A DNA stretch of 37,740 nt from Bacteroidales bacterium (GTDB lineage: Bacteria; Bacteroidota; Bacteroidia; Bacteroidales; FEN-979), in contig JALNWE010000027.1 in the NCBI GenBank assembly GCA_023231065.1, positions 1-37,740 of the forward strand. The letters are read 5' to 3'. The position numbers and the translations under genes were made by a program. This document shows, piece after piece, positions 15,893 through 24,281 of the stretch. Position 1 is the stretch's first letter, and the number at the start of each line of letters is the position of its first letter. Under the pieces are notes generated by a model. The model was not told where the DNA came from. It was given only the letters and a program-made list of their open reading frames with translations, and ran no database searches.

Positions 15893-15900
15893 TATCTTTG
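15893..15900 (+). promoter_or_regulatory. Bacteroidota -7 promoter box for gyrB
   Basis: TATCTTTG matches TAnnTTTG exactly. An ATTG at 15867-15870, 22 bases upstream, may act as the -33 element. The predicted leader is about 29 bases. Confidence 0.65.
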
Positions 15901-15933
15901 TCCCTGGAATTTAATTAACGCAATAGATTGATT

Positions 15934-17892
15934 ATGACTGATATAGAAAAAGAAATTGCCAGCTCAAATTACACAGCCGATAACATCCAGGTCCTGGAGG
16001 GCCTTGAAGCTGTCCGCAAACGTCCTGCCATGTACATCGGTGATGTGAATGTAAGGGGGCTTCACCACCTGGTTTATGAAGTAGTTGACAATTCCATCGA
16101 CGAAGCATTAGCGGGATTTTGCAGTAAGATAGATGTTATTATCCATCCGGATAATTCAATTACAGTGACGGATAATGGTCGGGGCATCCCAACCGATTAT
16201 CATGAAAAAGAAAAAAGATCAGCGCTCGAAGTCGTAATGACCGTTTTACATGCCGGTGGAAAATTCGATAAAGACACCTATAAAGTTTCCGGAGGCCTTC
16301 ACGGTGTTGGCGTTTCTGTCGTTAACGCTTTGTCTGCCAGTTTAAAAGTAACCGTTTACCGGGGCGGGCACATTTTCCAACAGGAATATGAAAAGGGGAA
16401 ACCATTATACCCGGTAAAAATTGTAGGAGATACAGAGAGGAATGGCACCGAAGTCACTTTCAAAGCGGATAATACCATCTTCATTGTTGAAAACTTTGAT
16501 TATGCCATCCTTTCTTCCCGGTTGAGGGAACTGGCATACCTGAACAAGGGGCTTGCCCTTGTAATCACTGACGAAAGAGAAAAAGACGAGAACGGGAATT
16601 TGCTTACTGAAACTTTCCATTCCAAAAACGGGTTAAGCGACTTTATCAACTACCTGGATGCCAACCGTGAAATACTGATCCCGGAGCCTATCTGTATGGA
16701 AGGGGAACGAAATAACATCCCCATGGAAATTGCCATGCAATACAATACTTCGTTTTCGGAGAATATTCATGCCTACGTCAACAACATCAACACCCATGAA
16801 GGCGGGACCCACCTGGCCGGATTTCGCCGCGCCTTGACGCGGACTTTGAAAAGTTACGCGGATAAGACCGGGATGTTAGCCAAGCTGAAATTCGATATTA
16901 ACGGCGACGACTTCAGGGAAGGCCTTACTGCCATTATATCTGTCAAGGTCCAGGAACCGCAATTCGAAGGACAGACTAAAACCAAATTAGGAAATAATGA
17001 AGTGATGGGTGTCGTTGACCAGATCACCAGCGAAATACTCACCAATTATCTGGAAGAACATCCCAAGGAAGCCCGTACCATCGTCAACAAAGTGATCCTG
17101 GCCGCTACTGCCCGCCATGCTGCGCGTAAAGCCAGGGAACTTGTTCAACGGAAAAACGTGTTGTCAGGCTCAGGATTACCCGGCAAATTATCCGACTGCT
17201 CTGAAAAGGATCCTACCCAATGTGAACTTTATCTGGTTGAGGGAGATTCCGCTGGAGGCACCGCTAAACAAGGACGCGACAGGAAATTTCAGGCAATTTT
17301 GCCCCTGAGGGGAAAAATCCTGAATGTGGAAAAGGCTATGCAATATAAAGTCTTTGACAGCGAAGAAATTAAGAATATCTATACGGCCCTTGGAGTGACC
17401 ATAGGCACAGAAGATGACAGCAAGGCACTAAATCTGGAAAAGTTACGTTATCATAAAATAGTTATCATGACGGATGCCGATGTCGATGGGAGTCACATCG
17501 CCACCCTGATCCTGACATTTTTCTTCCGCTATATGAAGGAATTGATCGAAAACGGGCATGTTTATATTGCAACACCGCCACTATACCTGATCAAGAAGGG
17601 GACAATCCAGCGCTATTGCTGGACCGAGGAAGAAAGGCTACAGATCGTCAATGAGCTGAGTAACGGAAAAGATACCGGAATTCATATCCAACGTTACAAG
17701 GGCTTGGGGGAAATGAATGCAGAACAACTCTGGCAAACCACGATGGATCCTGGGTTCAGGACTCTCCGGAAGGTCAACATCGAGAATGGGACTGAGGCAG
17801 ATCGCATTTTTTCCATGCTCATGGGCGATGATGTTCCTCCCAGACGTGAATTTATCGAAAAAAACGCCAAATATGCCAACATCGACGTCTGA
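15934..17892 (+). CDS. gyrB: DNA gyrase subunit B
   Basis: GyrB is the ATPase half of gyrase (GyrA2GyrB2), which puts negative supercoils into DNA. The protein is 652 residues, the short Bacteroidota form without the extra C-terminal insert of proteobacterial GyrB. The GHKL ATPase has EVVDNSIDEA (49-58), DNGRGIP (80-86) and GGLHGVGVSVVNALS (120-134). The TOPRIM domain has EGDSAGG (436-442) and metal-binding DADVDG (514-519). The end has QRYKGLGEMNAEQLWQTTMD, the GyrB form rather than ParE. A TTG two codons upstream also fits the frame, but ATG 15934 is preferred. Downstream efflux genes begin 39 bases later and may be co-transcribed. Confidence 0.97.
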   Translation: MTDIEKEIASSNYTADNIQVLEGLEAVRKRPAMYIGDVNVRGLHHLVYEVVDNSIDEALAGFCSKIDVIIHPDNSITVTDNGRGIPTDYHEKEKRSALEVVMTVLHAGGKFDKDTYKVSGGLHGVGVSVVNALSASLKVTVYRGGHIFQQEYEKGKPLYPVKIVGDTERNGTEVTFKADNTIFIVENFDYAILSSRLRELAYLNKGLALVITDEREKDENGNLLTETFHSKNGLSDFINYLDANREILIPEPICMEGERNNIPMEIAMQYNTSFSENIHAYVNNINTHEGGTHLAGFRRALTRTLKSYADKTGMLAKLKFDINGDDFREGLTAIISVKVQEPQFEGQTKTKLGNNEVMGVVDQITSEILTNYLEEHPKEARTIVNKVILAATARHAARKARELVQRKNVLSGSGLPGKLSDCSEKDPTQCELYLVEGDSAGGTAKQGRDRKFQAILPLRGKILNVEKAMQYKVFDSEEIKNIYTALGVTIGTEDDSKALNLEKLRYHKIVIMTDADVDGSHIATLILTFFFRYMKELIENGHVYIATPPLYLIKKGTIQRYCWTEEERLQIVNELSNGKDTGIHIQRYKGLGEMNAEQLWQTTMDPGFRTLRKVNIENGTEADRIFSMLMGDDVPPRREFIEKNAKYANIDV

Positions 17893-17931
17893 TGTGCGAT
17901 GAAGGTCGAGACACTTTCCTAACCATGTCCC

Positions 17932-19287
17932 ATGTTACGAAAAACTTACATTTATGTGATCGCCGGAATATGCGTCCTGGCCATCATCGGATATTTTGTC
18001 TTTGCCAATAACCATAAAGGACAAAATATCATTGCCAAGGTCAAAAAGGGAAATTTCCCTATTGAAGTAACGACCACCGGAGAACTGATCGCCAAAAGTT
18101 CCGAAAAAATATATGGGCCTCAGGCGCTGCGGCAAATCCAGATATGGCAGGTCAAGATCCAGGATATCATCCCGGATGGAACGGTAGTAGATTCGGGACA
18201 ATATGTCGCCTCCCTTGACCGTACCGAAATATCAAATAAAATCAAAGACGAAGAGACCAACCTTGAAAAGCTGGAGTCACAAATGACTAAAACCCGGCTC
18301 GATACTTCCCTGGAACTTCGCAGCGCCCGCGACGAACTTATCAACCTGAAATATGCCCTTGAAGAAAAGAAAATCACCCTCGACCAATCAAAATATGAAC
18401 CTCCCGCTACGATCCGGCAGGTTCAGATAGACCTTGAAAGATCAGAACGGGCTTTTGACCAGGCTGAAAAGAATTACAAACTACGCAGCCAGAAAGCCGT
18501 TGCCAATATGCAGGAAGTTTCAGCTTCTTACAATCAGGCCAAACGGAAACTGGAACAAATGTCCGATGTGCTTAAACAATTTAATGTCGTGGCCCCCAAA
18601 GCCGGAATGGTGATCTACCGGCGTAACTGGGACGGGAATAAAATCGGCATCGGATCCACTGTCAGCGCATGGGATAATATTGTTGCCGAATTGCCCGACC
18701 TCTCCGAAATGATCTCCAAAACTTATGTAAATGAGATTGATATCAGTAAAGTGAAAGTCGGGCAAGAAGTTCAGATCGGTATTGATGCGTTCCCCGAAAA
18801 AAAATTCACCGGTAAGGTCACCGAAGTAGCCAACATCGGGGAACAGCTCCAGAACACCAATGCCAAAGTATATGAAGTCCGGATCCTTGTTAAAGAATTC
18901 GACTCCATTCTCAGGCCGGCCATGACTACAAAAAACACGATCCTCACCAATGTCATCGACAGTGTCCTGTTCATTCCTATCGAAGCCGTCTTCAATGCCG
19001 ATTCAATCACTTTCGTCTATAAAAAAGATGGGGGTTCCGTTACCCGCCAACAAGTCATCGTGGGCCAATCAAATGACAATGAAATTATTGTCCGTGCAGG
19101 TTTGGAGTTAGATGAAGAAGTATTGCTGGTGCCACCTGAAAAAGCCGATAAACTCACCCTCAAAACCCTGCCGAAAGAAATCCTGGCAAAATACAAGGAT
19201 AAACCGGTCATCAAGAAAACCTCAAAGCCGGGGAACAAAGACTCAATAAAAGTTAGGGCCACCTCCCCTGTAATCCTGAAAAAATAG
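17932..19287 (+). CDS. HlyD/MacA-type periplasmic adaptor of an efflux system
   Basis: A 451-residue membrane-fusion protein. It has an N-terminal membrane anchor at about residues 6-25 and then KKGNFPIEVTTTGEL, the usual start of the first beta segment. A long coiled coil follows (about 95-210, rich in Glu, Lys, Gln and Leu), then a lipoyl-like half with VVAPKAGMVIY (about 219-229) and beta-barrel segments (VNEIDISKVKVGQEVQIGIDA). Such adaptors link an inner-membrane transporter to a TolC-type channel. The C-terminal 35 residues are Lys/Pro/Ser-rich. The permease and TolC genes follow directly in the same direction. The substrate is unknown. Confidence 0.9.
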   Translation: MLRKTYIYVIAGICVLAIIGYFVFANNHKGQNIIAKVKKGNFPIEVTTTGELIAKSSEKIYGPQALRQIQIWQVKIQDIIPDGTVVDSGQYVASLDRTEISNKIKDEETNLEKLESQMTKTRLDTSLELRSARDELINLKYALEEKKITLDQSKYEPPATIRQVQIDLERSERAFDQAEKNYKLRSQKAVANMQEVSASYNQAKRKLEQMSDVLKQFNVVAPKAGMVIYRRNWDGNKIGIGSTVSAWDNIVAELPDLSEMISKTYVNEIDISKVKVGQEVQIGIDAFPEKKFTGKVTEVANIGEQLQNTNAKVYEVRILVKEFDSILRPAMTTKNTILTNVIDSVLFIPIEAVFNADSITFVYKKDGGSVTRQQVIVGQSNDNEIIVRAGLELDEEVLLVPPEKADKLTLKTLPKEILAKYKDKPVIKKTSKPGNKDSIKVRATSPVILKK

Positions 19288-19301
19288 TTTTATATCATTG
19301 A

Positions 19302-19336
19302 TTATTAATTCTTAATTATTAATTATCAATTGCTCA
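19302..19336. repeat. Five-unit, 7-bp-period A/T-rich tandem repeat
   Basis: In the adaptor-permease gap the plus strand can be cut into TTATTAA, TTCTTAA, TTATTAA, TTATCAA and TTGCTCA. It shares period and phase with the tract at 755-782. It lies 4 bases upstream of the permease start codon at 19341, so it forms most of the leader. Confidence 0.6.
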
Positions 19337-19340
19337 CATC

Positions 19341-20723
19341 ATGTTCGAACGGTATCTCTACATTTTCAATATTGCCCTCGAAGCCGTATTTCTGAACAAG
19401 TTCAGATCTGTTCTTACTGCCCTGGGAATCATCTTCGGAGTGGCTGCTGTAATTACCATGATGGCCATCGGAAATGGCGCTAAAAAAGAGATACTTGACC
19501 AGATGAAACTGGTTGGCGTCAACAACATCCTGATAGCTCCAAAACCTGAAAAAGCAAAAGCCTCCTCATCCTCTTCCGGTACGGACCAGGGGAGCCAATC
19601 CCAGGATCAAAACGATGAAAAAACAAAAGGGAAATTTTCCCCGGGGCTGAGCCTTAAAGATGCCGAAAGCATCAAGGCTGTCATTCCAACGGTAATGACT
19701 GTCAGTCCCGAAGTGATCTATGAAACCGACATTGTGAAAGACGGAATAAAAACTTCGGCTAAACTCACAGGGGTTACTCCTGATTTTTTTAAAGTCTTTG
19801 CGCTGGAGCTTCAAAGCGGGGAAATGTTCAACGAAGAGCAGTTAAAAGACGGTAAACCAGTCTGTATCATTGGCCCTTCGATAAAATCAAAATTTTTCCC
19901 GGCAACCGATGCTATAGGAAAAGACATAAAATGTGGCCCCATTTGGTTACGGATTATAGGAATAATCAAGAAAAGGGAGATTAGCCAGTCAAGCATCGAT
20001 AATCTCGGCATATCGGATTATAATAATTCCTTGTACGCACCCATCCAAACCCTTTTGCGACGTTACCGCGACCGGACAATGATCACGGATGCATCCCTTC
20101 ACGGCAATGGGACGGAGTATTATGGTGAAGGTTTTTCCGTTTACTCCAGTGGCTCCGGTCAAGAATCGTCAAAAAACCAGATTGATAAAATAGTGGTCCA
20201 GGTCAGGGAAAGCGAGCAGATCGCACCAACGACCGGGATATTAAAGAAAATGATGGTCCGCAGGCATGCCGGTGTAGAAGATGTCGAAATAAAAGTGCCT
20301 GAATTGTTACTTAAGCAGGAGCAACGCACCAAAGATATTTTTAACATCGTTTTAGGGGCCATCGCCAGTATTTCCCTGCTTGTAGGCGGAATTGGCATCA
20401 TGAATATCATGTTGGCCTCCGTCATGGAACGGATCAAAGAGATTGGTATCCGCCAGGCAATCGGCGCCACCAAACGGGATATCATTCTCCAGTTTCTTAT
20501 GGAAGCCACCCTGCTCAGCATTTCCGGAGGGATCATTGGTATTATATTAGGACTTGTGTTGTCGAAAGCGATCATGGAAATCACCAATATCCTGACCATC
20601 GTGTCTCCTTTGTCAATATTTATTTCCTTTGGCGTTTCCGCCTCTGTGGGTATTATTTTTGGTTATATGCCTGCCAAACGTGCTGCAAAACAGGATCCTG
20701 TCGAATCCCTCAGGTATGAATAA
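19341..20723 (+). CDS. MacB-type ABC transporter permease (no ATPase domain)
   Basis: A 460-residue protein with four membrane segments in the MacB/FtsX layout: one at about 22-42, then a large periplasmic domain, then three at about 335-360, 385-410 and 425-445. Signature strings are LTALGIIFGVAAVITMMAIGNG (26-47) and, near the end, MLASVMERIKEIGIRQAIGAT. The periplasmic domain carries a low-complexity Ser/Gln/Asp/Lys insert at about 70-98. Unlike MacB itself the protein has no N-terminal nucleotide-binding domain, and no separate ABC ATPase gene lies in this cluster, so the ATPase must come from elsewhere. It stands between the adaptor and TolC genes. Confidence 0.92.
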   Translation: MFERYLYIFNIALEAVFLNKFRSVLTALGIIFGVAAVITMMAIGNGAKKEILDQMKLVGVNNILIAPKPEKAKASSSSSGTDQGSQSQDQNDEKTKGKFSPGLSLKDAESIKAVIPTVMTVSPEVIYETDIVKDGIKTSAKLTGVTPDFFKVFALELQSGEMFNEEQLKDGKPVCIIGPSIKSKFFPATDAIGKDIKCGPIWLRIIGIIKKREISQSSIDNLGISDYNNSLYAPIQTLLRRYRDRTMITDASLHGNGTEYYGEGFSVYSSGSGQESSKNQIDKIVVQVRESEQIAPTTGILKKMMVRRHAGVEDVEIKVPELLLKQEQRTKDIFNIVLGAIASISLLVGGIGIMNIMLASVMERIKEIGIRQAIGATKRDIILQFLMEATLLSISGGIIGIILGLVLSKAIMEITNILTIVSPLSIFISFGVSASVGIIFGYMPAKRAAKQDPVESLRYE

Positions 20724-20742
20724 ATTGAAACCCCTGCCCATC

Positions 20743-22224
20743 ATGAACCGTAATGTAATCATCACTTTTATTATTTCTATGGCTTTTTCACTCCATGTTG
20801 CAGGACAGGATAATGTACGCCGGTTAACCCTGGATAAAGCCATTGAGATTTCGAAGGAACAGTCGCCCGGAGCCCTGAACGCCAGACAAACCTTCCGGTC
20901 CAGTTACTGGGAATACCGGTCTTTCCGCGCTTCCAACCTGCCATCCCTGGGTTTGACAGCAACGCTGCCCAGTATAACGCAAAGCCTCACTCCCTATCTG
21001 AATCCGGACGGGACCCAAAGTTATATCCGTCAACAGAATATCAGCGCAAACGCTAACCTGGCGCTTACACAGAAACTGGGGATCACGGGAGGGACCGTTT
21101 ACCTCAGCTCAGGCCTATCGGGGATCAACAATTTTAACACCGAAAACCCGATTTCCTATATGAGTACCCCAATTAATTTGGGATTATATCAACCCATTTT
21201 CACCTATAATTCATTCCGCTGGGACCGGAAGATTCAGCCCCTTAAATACACCCAGGCGCAACGTAAATACCTCGAAGATATTGAACAGATTGCAATAACC
21301 ACCACGGATTATTTCTTTGCTTTGCTCCAGGCCCAGGTTGAGAAAAAAATCTCCCTGACAAACCTGTCCAATTATGATACATTATACCACATTGCCAAAG
21401 GGAGATATCAACTGGGTAAGATCGCCGAAAATGACCTCCTCCAATTGGAATTAAACTTCCTCAAGGCCCAGGCAGCGGTTGAAAATGCCAATCTCGCGCT
21501 GGACAACGCGCAATTCCGCTTTAAATCATTTCTGCGCATCAAGGACTCTGTCAATATTGAACTTGTACCTCCAGCTGATATTACTTTTTTTACCATCGAT
21601 CCCAATACGGCGGTGGATCTGGCCAATAAAAATTCTTCTTCCGTCCTCAACTTTAAACAAAGGTTGTTGGAAGCTGCCCGCGACGTTAACCGGGCCAAAA
21701 CAGAAGGACGGTTCGACGCTGAGCTCAATGCAGTGATAGGATTAACACAAACCGCGGCTACTGTTCCTGATGCCTATATCAACCCACTCGACCAACGTCA
21801 GGTTTCGTTGGGGCTGACCGTCCCTATACTTGATTGGGGCGTCGCCCGTGGGAAGATCAAAATGGCTCAATCACAGGAAGAAATTGTAAAGACCTCTGTT
21901 GAACAGGATGTTATTGATTTTCAGCGCAATATTTATCTCAAAGTGGTTCAGTTCAACATGCAGCAGAACCAATTGCGGATCGCTGCCAAATCAGATACGG
22001 TAGCCCGGAAAAGTTATGAAGTCACGAAAGGCAGATATCTGATCGGAAAGATCAACAGCATCCTGGATCTGAACAACGCCCAGATCGAAACCGATGACTC
22101 GGAGAAAAACTACTATTCTGCCTTGCAAACATTCTGGAGAAGCTATTATGAGATCCGGAAAATGACCCTCTTTGATTTCATCCTCAATGAGCCGCTTAGG
22201 TTTGACCCGAGCATAATGAAATAA
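20743..22224 (+). CDS. TolC-family outer-membrane efflux channel
   Basis: About 493 residues from the chosen ATG. A clean signal peptide (MNRNVIITFIISMAFSLHVAGQ) precedes LTLDKAIEISKEQSPGALNARQ, the typical TolC helical start. The rest shows two TolC repeats rich in Ala, Gln and Asn, with VPILDWGVARGKIKMAQSQEE near two-thirds and KGRYLIGKINSILDLNNAQ near the end. TolC trimers form a tube through the outer membrane and periplasm for the adaptor and permease encoded just upstream. An alternative ATG at 20716 overlaps the permease stop by eight bases and would add nine residues (MNKLKPLPI); both are possible. The stop lies 8 bases from the convergent mazG stop. Confidence 0.93.
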   Translation: MNRNVIITFIISMAFSLHVAGQDNVRRLTLDKAIEISKEQSPGALNARQTFRSSYWEYRSFRASNLPSLGLTATLPSITQSLTPYLNPDGTQSYIRQQNISANANLALTQKLGITGGTVYLSSGLSGINNFNTENPISYMSTPINLGLYQPIFTYNSFRWDRKIQPLKYTQAQRKYLEDIEQIAITTTDYFFALLQAQVEKKISLTNLSNYDTLYHIAKGRYQLGKIAENDLLQLELNFLKAQAAVENANLALDNAQFRFKSFLRIKDSVNIELVPPADITFFTIDPNTAVDLANKNSSSVLNFKQRLLEAARDVNRAKTEGRFDAELNAVIGLTQTAATVPDAYINPLDQRQVSLGLTVPILDWGVARGKIKMAQSQEEIVKTSVEQDVIDFQRNIYLKVVQFNMQQNQLRIAAKSDTVARKSYEVTKGRYLIGKINSILDLNNAQIETDDSEKNYYSALQTFWRSYYEIRKMTLFDFILNEPLRFDPSIMK

Positions 22225-22237
22225 TCTTTGGATTATT
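22220..22237. terminator. Small A/T-rich hairpin across the tolC-like and mazG stop codons
   Basis: AATAATC (22220-22226) pairs with GATTATT (22231-22237) around a TTTG loop. It covers both convergent stop codons, with short T-rich sequence on the right (GTTTTTGG from 22242). It may work in both directions but is weak. Confidence 0.35.
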
Positions 22238-23006
22238 CACAGTTTTTGGCTTCATTCCAGAAAACATCCATCTCTGCCAGGCTCAGTTCATGAATAGGTT
22301 TGTTCTGTTGCCTGGCTTTATCTTCGATGTGTTGAAAACGGCTGATAAACCTACGATTTGTAAATTCCAGGGCATCTTCGGGATTGACTTCAATAAAACG
22401 GGCATAATTTATAATAGCGAAGATGAGGTCGCCCAATTCATGTTCCTTAAAGGCATGGTTATCTCCAAGTTCCACTGCTTCCTTTAACTCATTCAACTCT
22501 TCCAGTACCTTGTCCCATACCTGTTCCGGATTTTCCCAATCGAATCCCACCCCGCTGGCTTTTTCCTGGATACGGTATGCTTTTACCATCGCCGGTAAAC
22601 CGGAGGGGACCCCGGAAAGAACGGAACGGTTCCCTTTTTCCTGCAGCTTTATTTTTTCCCAGTTATCGAGTACTTCCCTGGCATCTTTGACCTGCACATC
22701 ACTAAAAATATGGGGATGACGATGAATCAGTTTGGCAATAATGCTTTCGAGGACATCCTTGATGTCAAAAGCATGTTTTTCAGAGGCGATTTTTGAATAA
22801 AACACCAGGTGAAGCATCAGATCCCCCAACTCTTTTTTGATGCCTTCCATGTCTTTGTCCAGAATAGATTCAGATAATTCATAGGTTTCTTCAATGGTGA
22901 GATACCGAAGTGATTCGAGGGTTTGTTGTTTATCCCATGGGCATTTTGCCCTGAGTTCATCCATGATCTCCAGGAGCCTCCTGAAGGCAGCAATTTTCTC
23001 TTCCAT
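22233..23006 (-). CDS. mazG: Nucleoside triphosphate pyrophosphohydrolase MazG
   Basis: MazG hydrolyses nucleoside triphosphates to monophosphate and pyrophosphate, cleaning the pool of damaged nucleotides and, in E. coli, lowering ppGpp. The 257-residue protein has the usual two MazG domains. The first has CPWDKQQTLESLRYLTIEETYEL near residues 22-44 with the Glu-rich metal motif, and HRHPHIFSD near 95. The second has GVGFDWENPEQVWDKVLEELNEL and ELGDLIFAIINYAR. In-frame codons extend to 23039 with MKIVFLCKILK, but that part lies over the promoter box, so the start is the ATG at 23004-23006. The gene is divergent from the PagL-like gene. Confidence 0.95.
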   Translation of the reverse strand: MEEKIAAFRRLLEIMDELRAKCPWDKQQTLESLRYLTIEETYELSESILDKDMEGIKKELGDLMLHLVFYSKIASEKHAFDIKDVLESIIAKLIHRHPHIFSDVQVKDAREVLDNWEKIKLQEKGNRSVLSGVPSGLPAMVKAYRIQEKASGVGFDWENPEQVWDKVLEELNELKEAVELGDNHAFKEHELGDLIFAIINYARFIEVNPEDALEFTNRRFISRFQHIEDKARQQNKPIHELSLAEMDVFWNEAKNCE

Positions 23007-23021
23007 CTTTAATATTTTGCA

Positions 23022-23029
23022 CAAAAATA
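23022..23029 (-). promoter_or_regulatory. Bacteroidota -7 promoter box for mazG
   Basis: On the minus strand this is TATTTTTG, an exact TAnnTTTG, predicting a very short leader of about 11 bases before the mazG ATG. Confidence 0.6.
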
Positions 23030-23051
23030 CGATTTTCAAGGTTATACCGTT

Positions 23052-23059
23052 TAATTTTG
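23052..23059 (+). promoter_or_regulatory. Bacteroidota -7 promoter box for the PagL-like gene
   Basis: TAATTTTG matches TAnnTTTG exactly. The predicted transcript start is near 23064, so any start codon must lie downstream; this rules out the TTG at 23057 and fits the TTG at 23084. Confidence 0.6.
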
Positions 23060-23083
23060 TCTCCAGACCAAGCTAAGGGCCCC

Positions 23084-24280
23084 TTGACTAAAAGATCACA
23101 TTCATTTCTGCTTCACCTTTGCTTTCTCCTTGTGTCTGGAACTCTCCTTTTTTTCCCAGACCATGGAGTTGCCCAGCGAGAGCATTCACTCACATCGTCC
23201 AACCTGATGATCGAGGCAAAAGTGCATTATGGTTTTCTGTATGCCCATCATCTTGAGTTATACCAGTATAGCTCACATTTCCCGGCATTTGAATTCACGG
23301 TGGAAAAAATGACTTACGGAAAACAAAAATGGGAAAGGGCATTTAATTATCCCGTTATTGGACTGACCATATTTTATTGCGGGCTCGGCGATAATCCTGA
23401 TCTTGGTCAGGCATTCGCACTGATGCCGCTGATTAATTTCCCTTTGTTTAAAAACCGTACTTTCACCCTGGGCTTCCGCTTTGCCCTGGGAGTGGGTTAT
23501 CTGACCAGATGTTTCGACAGGATCACAAACTATAAGAACCTTGCCATTGGCTCCCATTTCAATGCGGCTGTTAACCTGATGCTTGAAGCCCGGTTCAGGA
23601 TCGACAGGAGTTTCACGGTAACAACCGGTGTCAGCCTGCAACATTTCTCCAATGGTTCCCTTAAACTTCCGAATAACGGCTTGAACACTCCCCTTGTCAA
23701 CATCGGAATTGCCTATCGCCCATTCGGTGAAAACAAAACCATCACCGACCGGTTTTATGCACCAACCGAACCCTATTCAGCTACCCTAAGGCATACGCTG
23801 GAGTTTGATTTCGGATTGGCTTTGGGATGGAAAAACCTGAAAGCCGTTACCGGTGAAAATTATCTCATTTATCATCTTTATGAAAATACCTTTATCCGCA
23901 TCAGCAAAAAAAGTCAGATGGGTATTGGCTTTGACCTTTCCTATGATCTGTCGCAACGGAAACTATATGAGCTCTACTATGTTGATGAAAACAATACCAC
24001 GGATACAACATTGACCAACTGGAAATTTCTTCTTCCGGGAATTAATGCCGCCTATAATCTCACCTTGGGAAAACTGGGAGTCATTCTTAACTTTGGAGTA
24101 TATTTACATGTCATGAAACCGGTCAAATCCCTTTACCAGAAACTCAGCGTTCAATATAATTTTTCAGAACATTTTTTTGCTAATGTGATGTTAAAAGTTG
24201 TCTGGGGCCGGGCAGACTATATCGGCTGGGGTTTGGGTTACCGGATTGGGGTACAATATGGAAAAAAAACAGTTCATTAA
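23084..24280 (+). CDS. PagL-like lipid A 3-O-deacylase / acyloxyacyl hydrolase family protein
   Basis: About 398 residues, predicted as an outer-membrane beta-barrel. A signal peptide (hydrophobic run LLHLCFLLVSGTLLFF ending near VAQ) precedes alternating strands rich in Tyr, Phe and Gly. The string LQHFSNGSLKLPNNG places His187, Ser189 and Asn190 in the H-x-S-N pattern of PagL, which removes the 3-O acyl chain of lipid A. The family's third catalytic residue, a Glu about 12 residues after the Ser, is Asn201 here if the alignment has no gap. The only start that keeps the signal peptide and lies after the promoter is TTG at 23084; the next ATG would remove it. Length is about twice that of classic PagL, with extra C-terminal strands. 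Confidence 0.75.
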   Translation: MTKRSHSFLLHLCFLLVSGTLLFFPDHGVAQREHSLTSSNLMIEAKVHYGFLYAHHLELYQYSSHFPAFEFTVEKMTYGKQKWERAFNYPVIGLTIFYCGLGDNPDLGQAFALMPLINFPLFKNRTFTLGFRFALGVGYLTRCFDRITNYKNLAIGSHFNAAVNLMLEARFRIDRSFTVTTGVSLQHFSNGSLKLPNNGLNTPLVNIGIAYRPFGENKTITDRFYAPTEPYSATLRHTLEFDFGLALGWKNLKAVTGENYLIYHLYENTFIRISKKSQMGIGFDLSYDLSQRKLYELYYVDENNTTDTTLTNWKFLLPGINAAYNLTLGKLGVILNFGVYLHVMKPVKSLYQKLSVQYNFSEHFFANVMLKVVWGRADYIGWGLGYRIGVQYGKKTVH

Positions 24281-24281
24281 A

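Noticed and set aside
2785..17892. Possible replication origin, because rsmG, rpmH, gyrB and (further on) dnaB lie close together
   Set aside because: I found no cluster of DnaA boxes (TTATNCACA) and no dnaA or dnaN; these genes alone do not show an origin.
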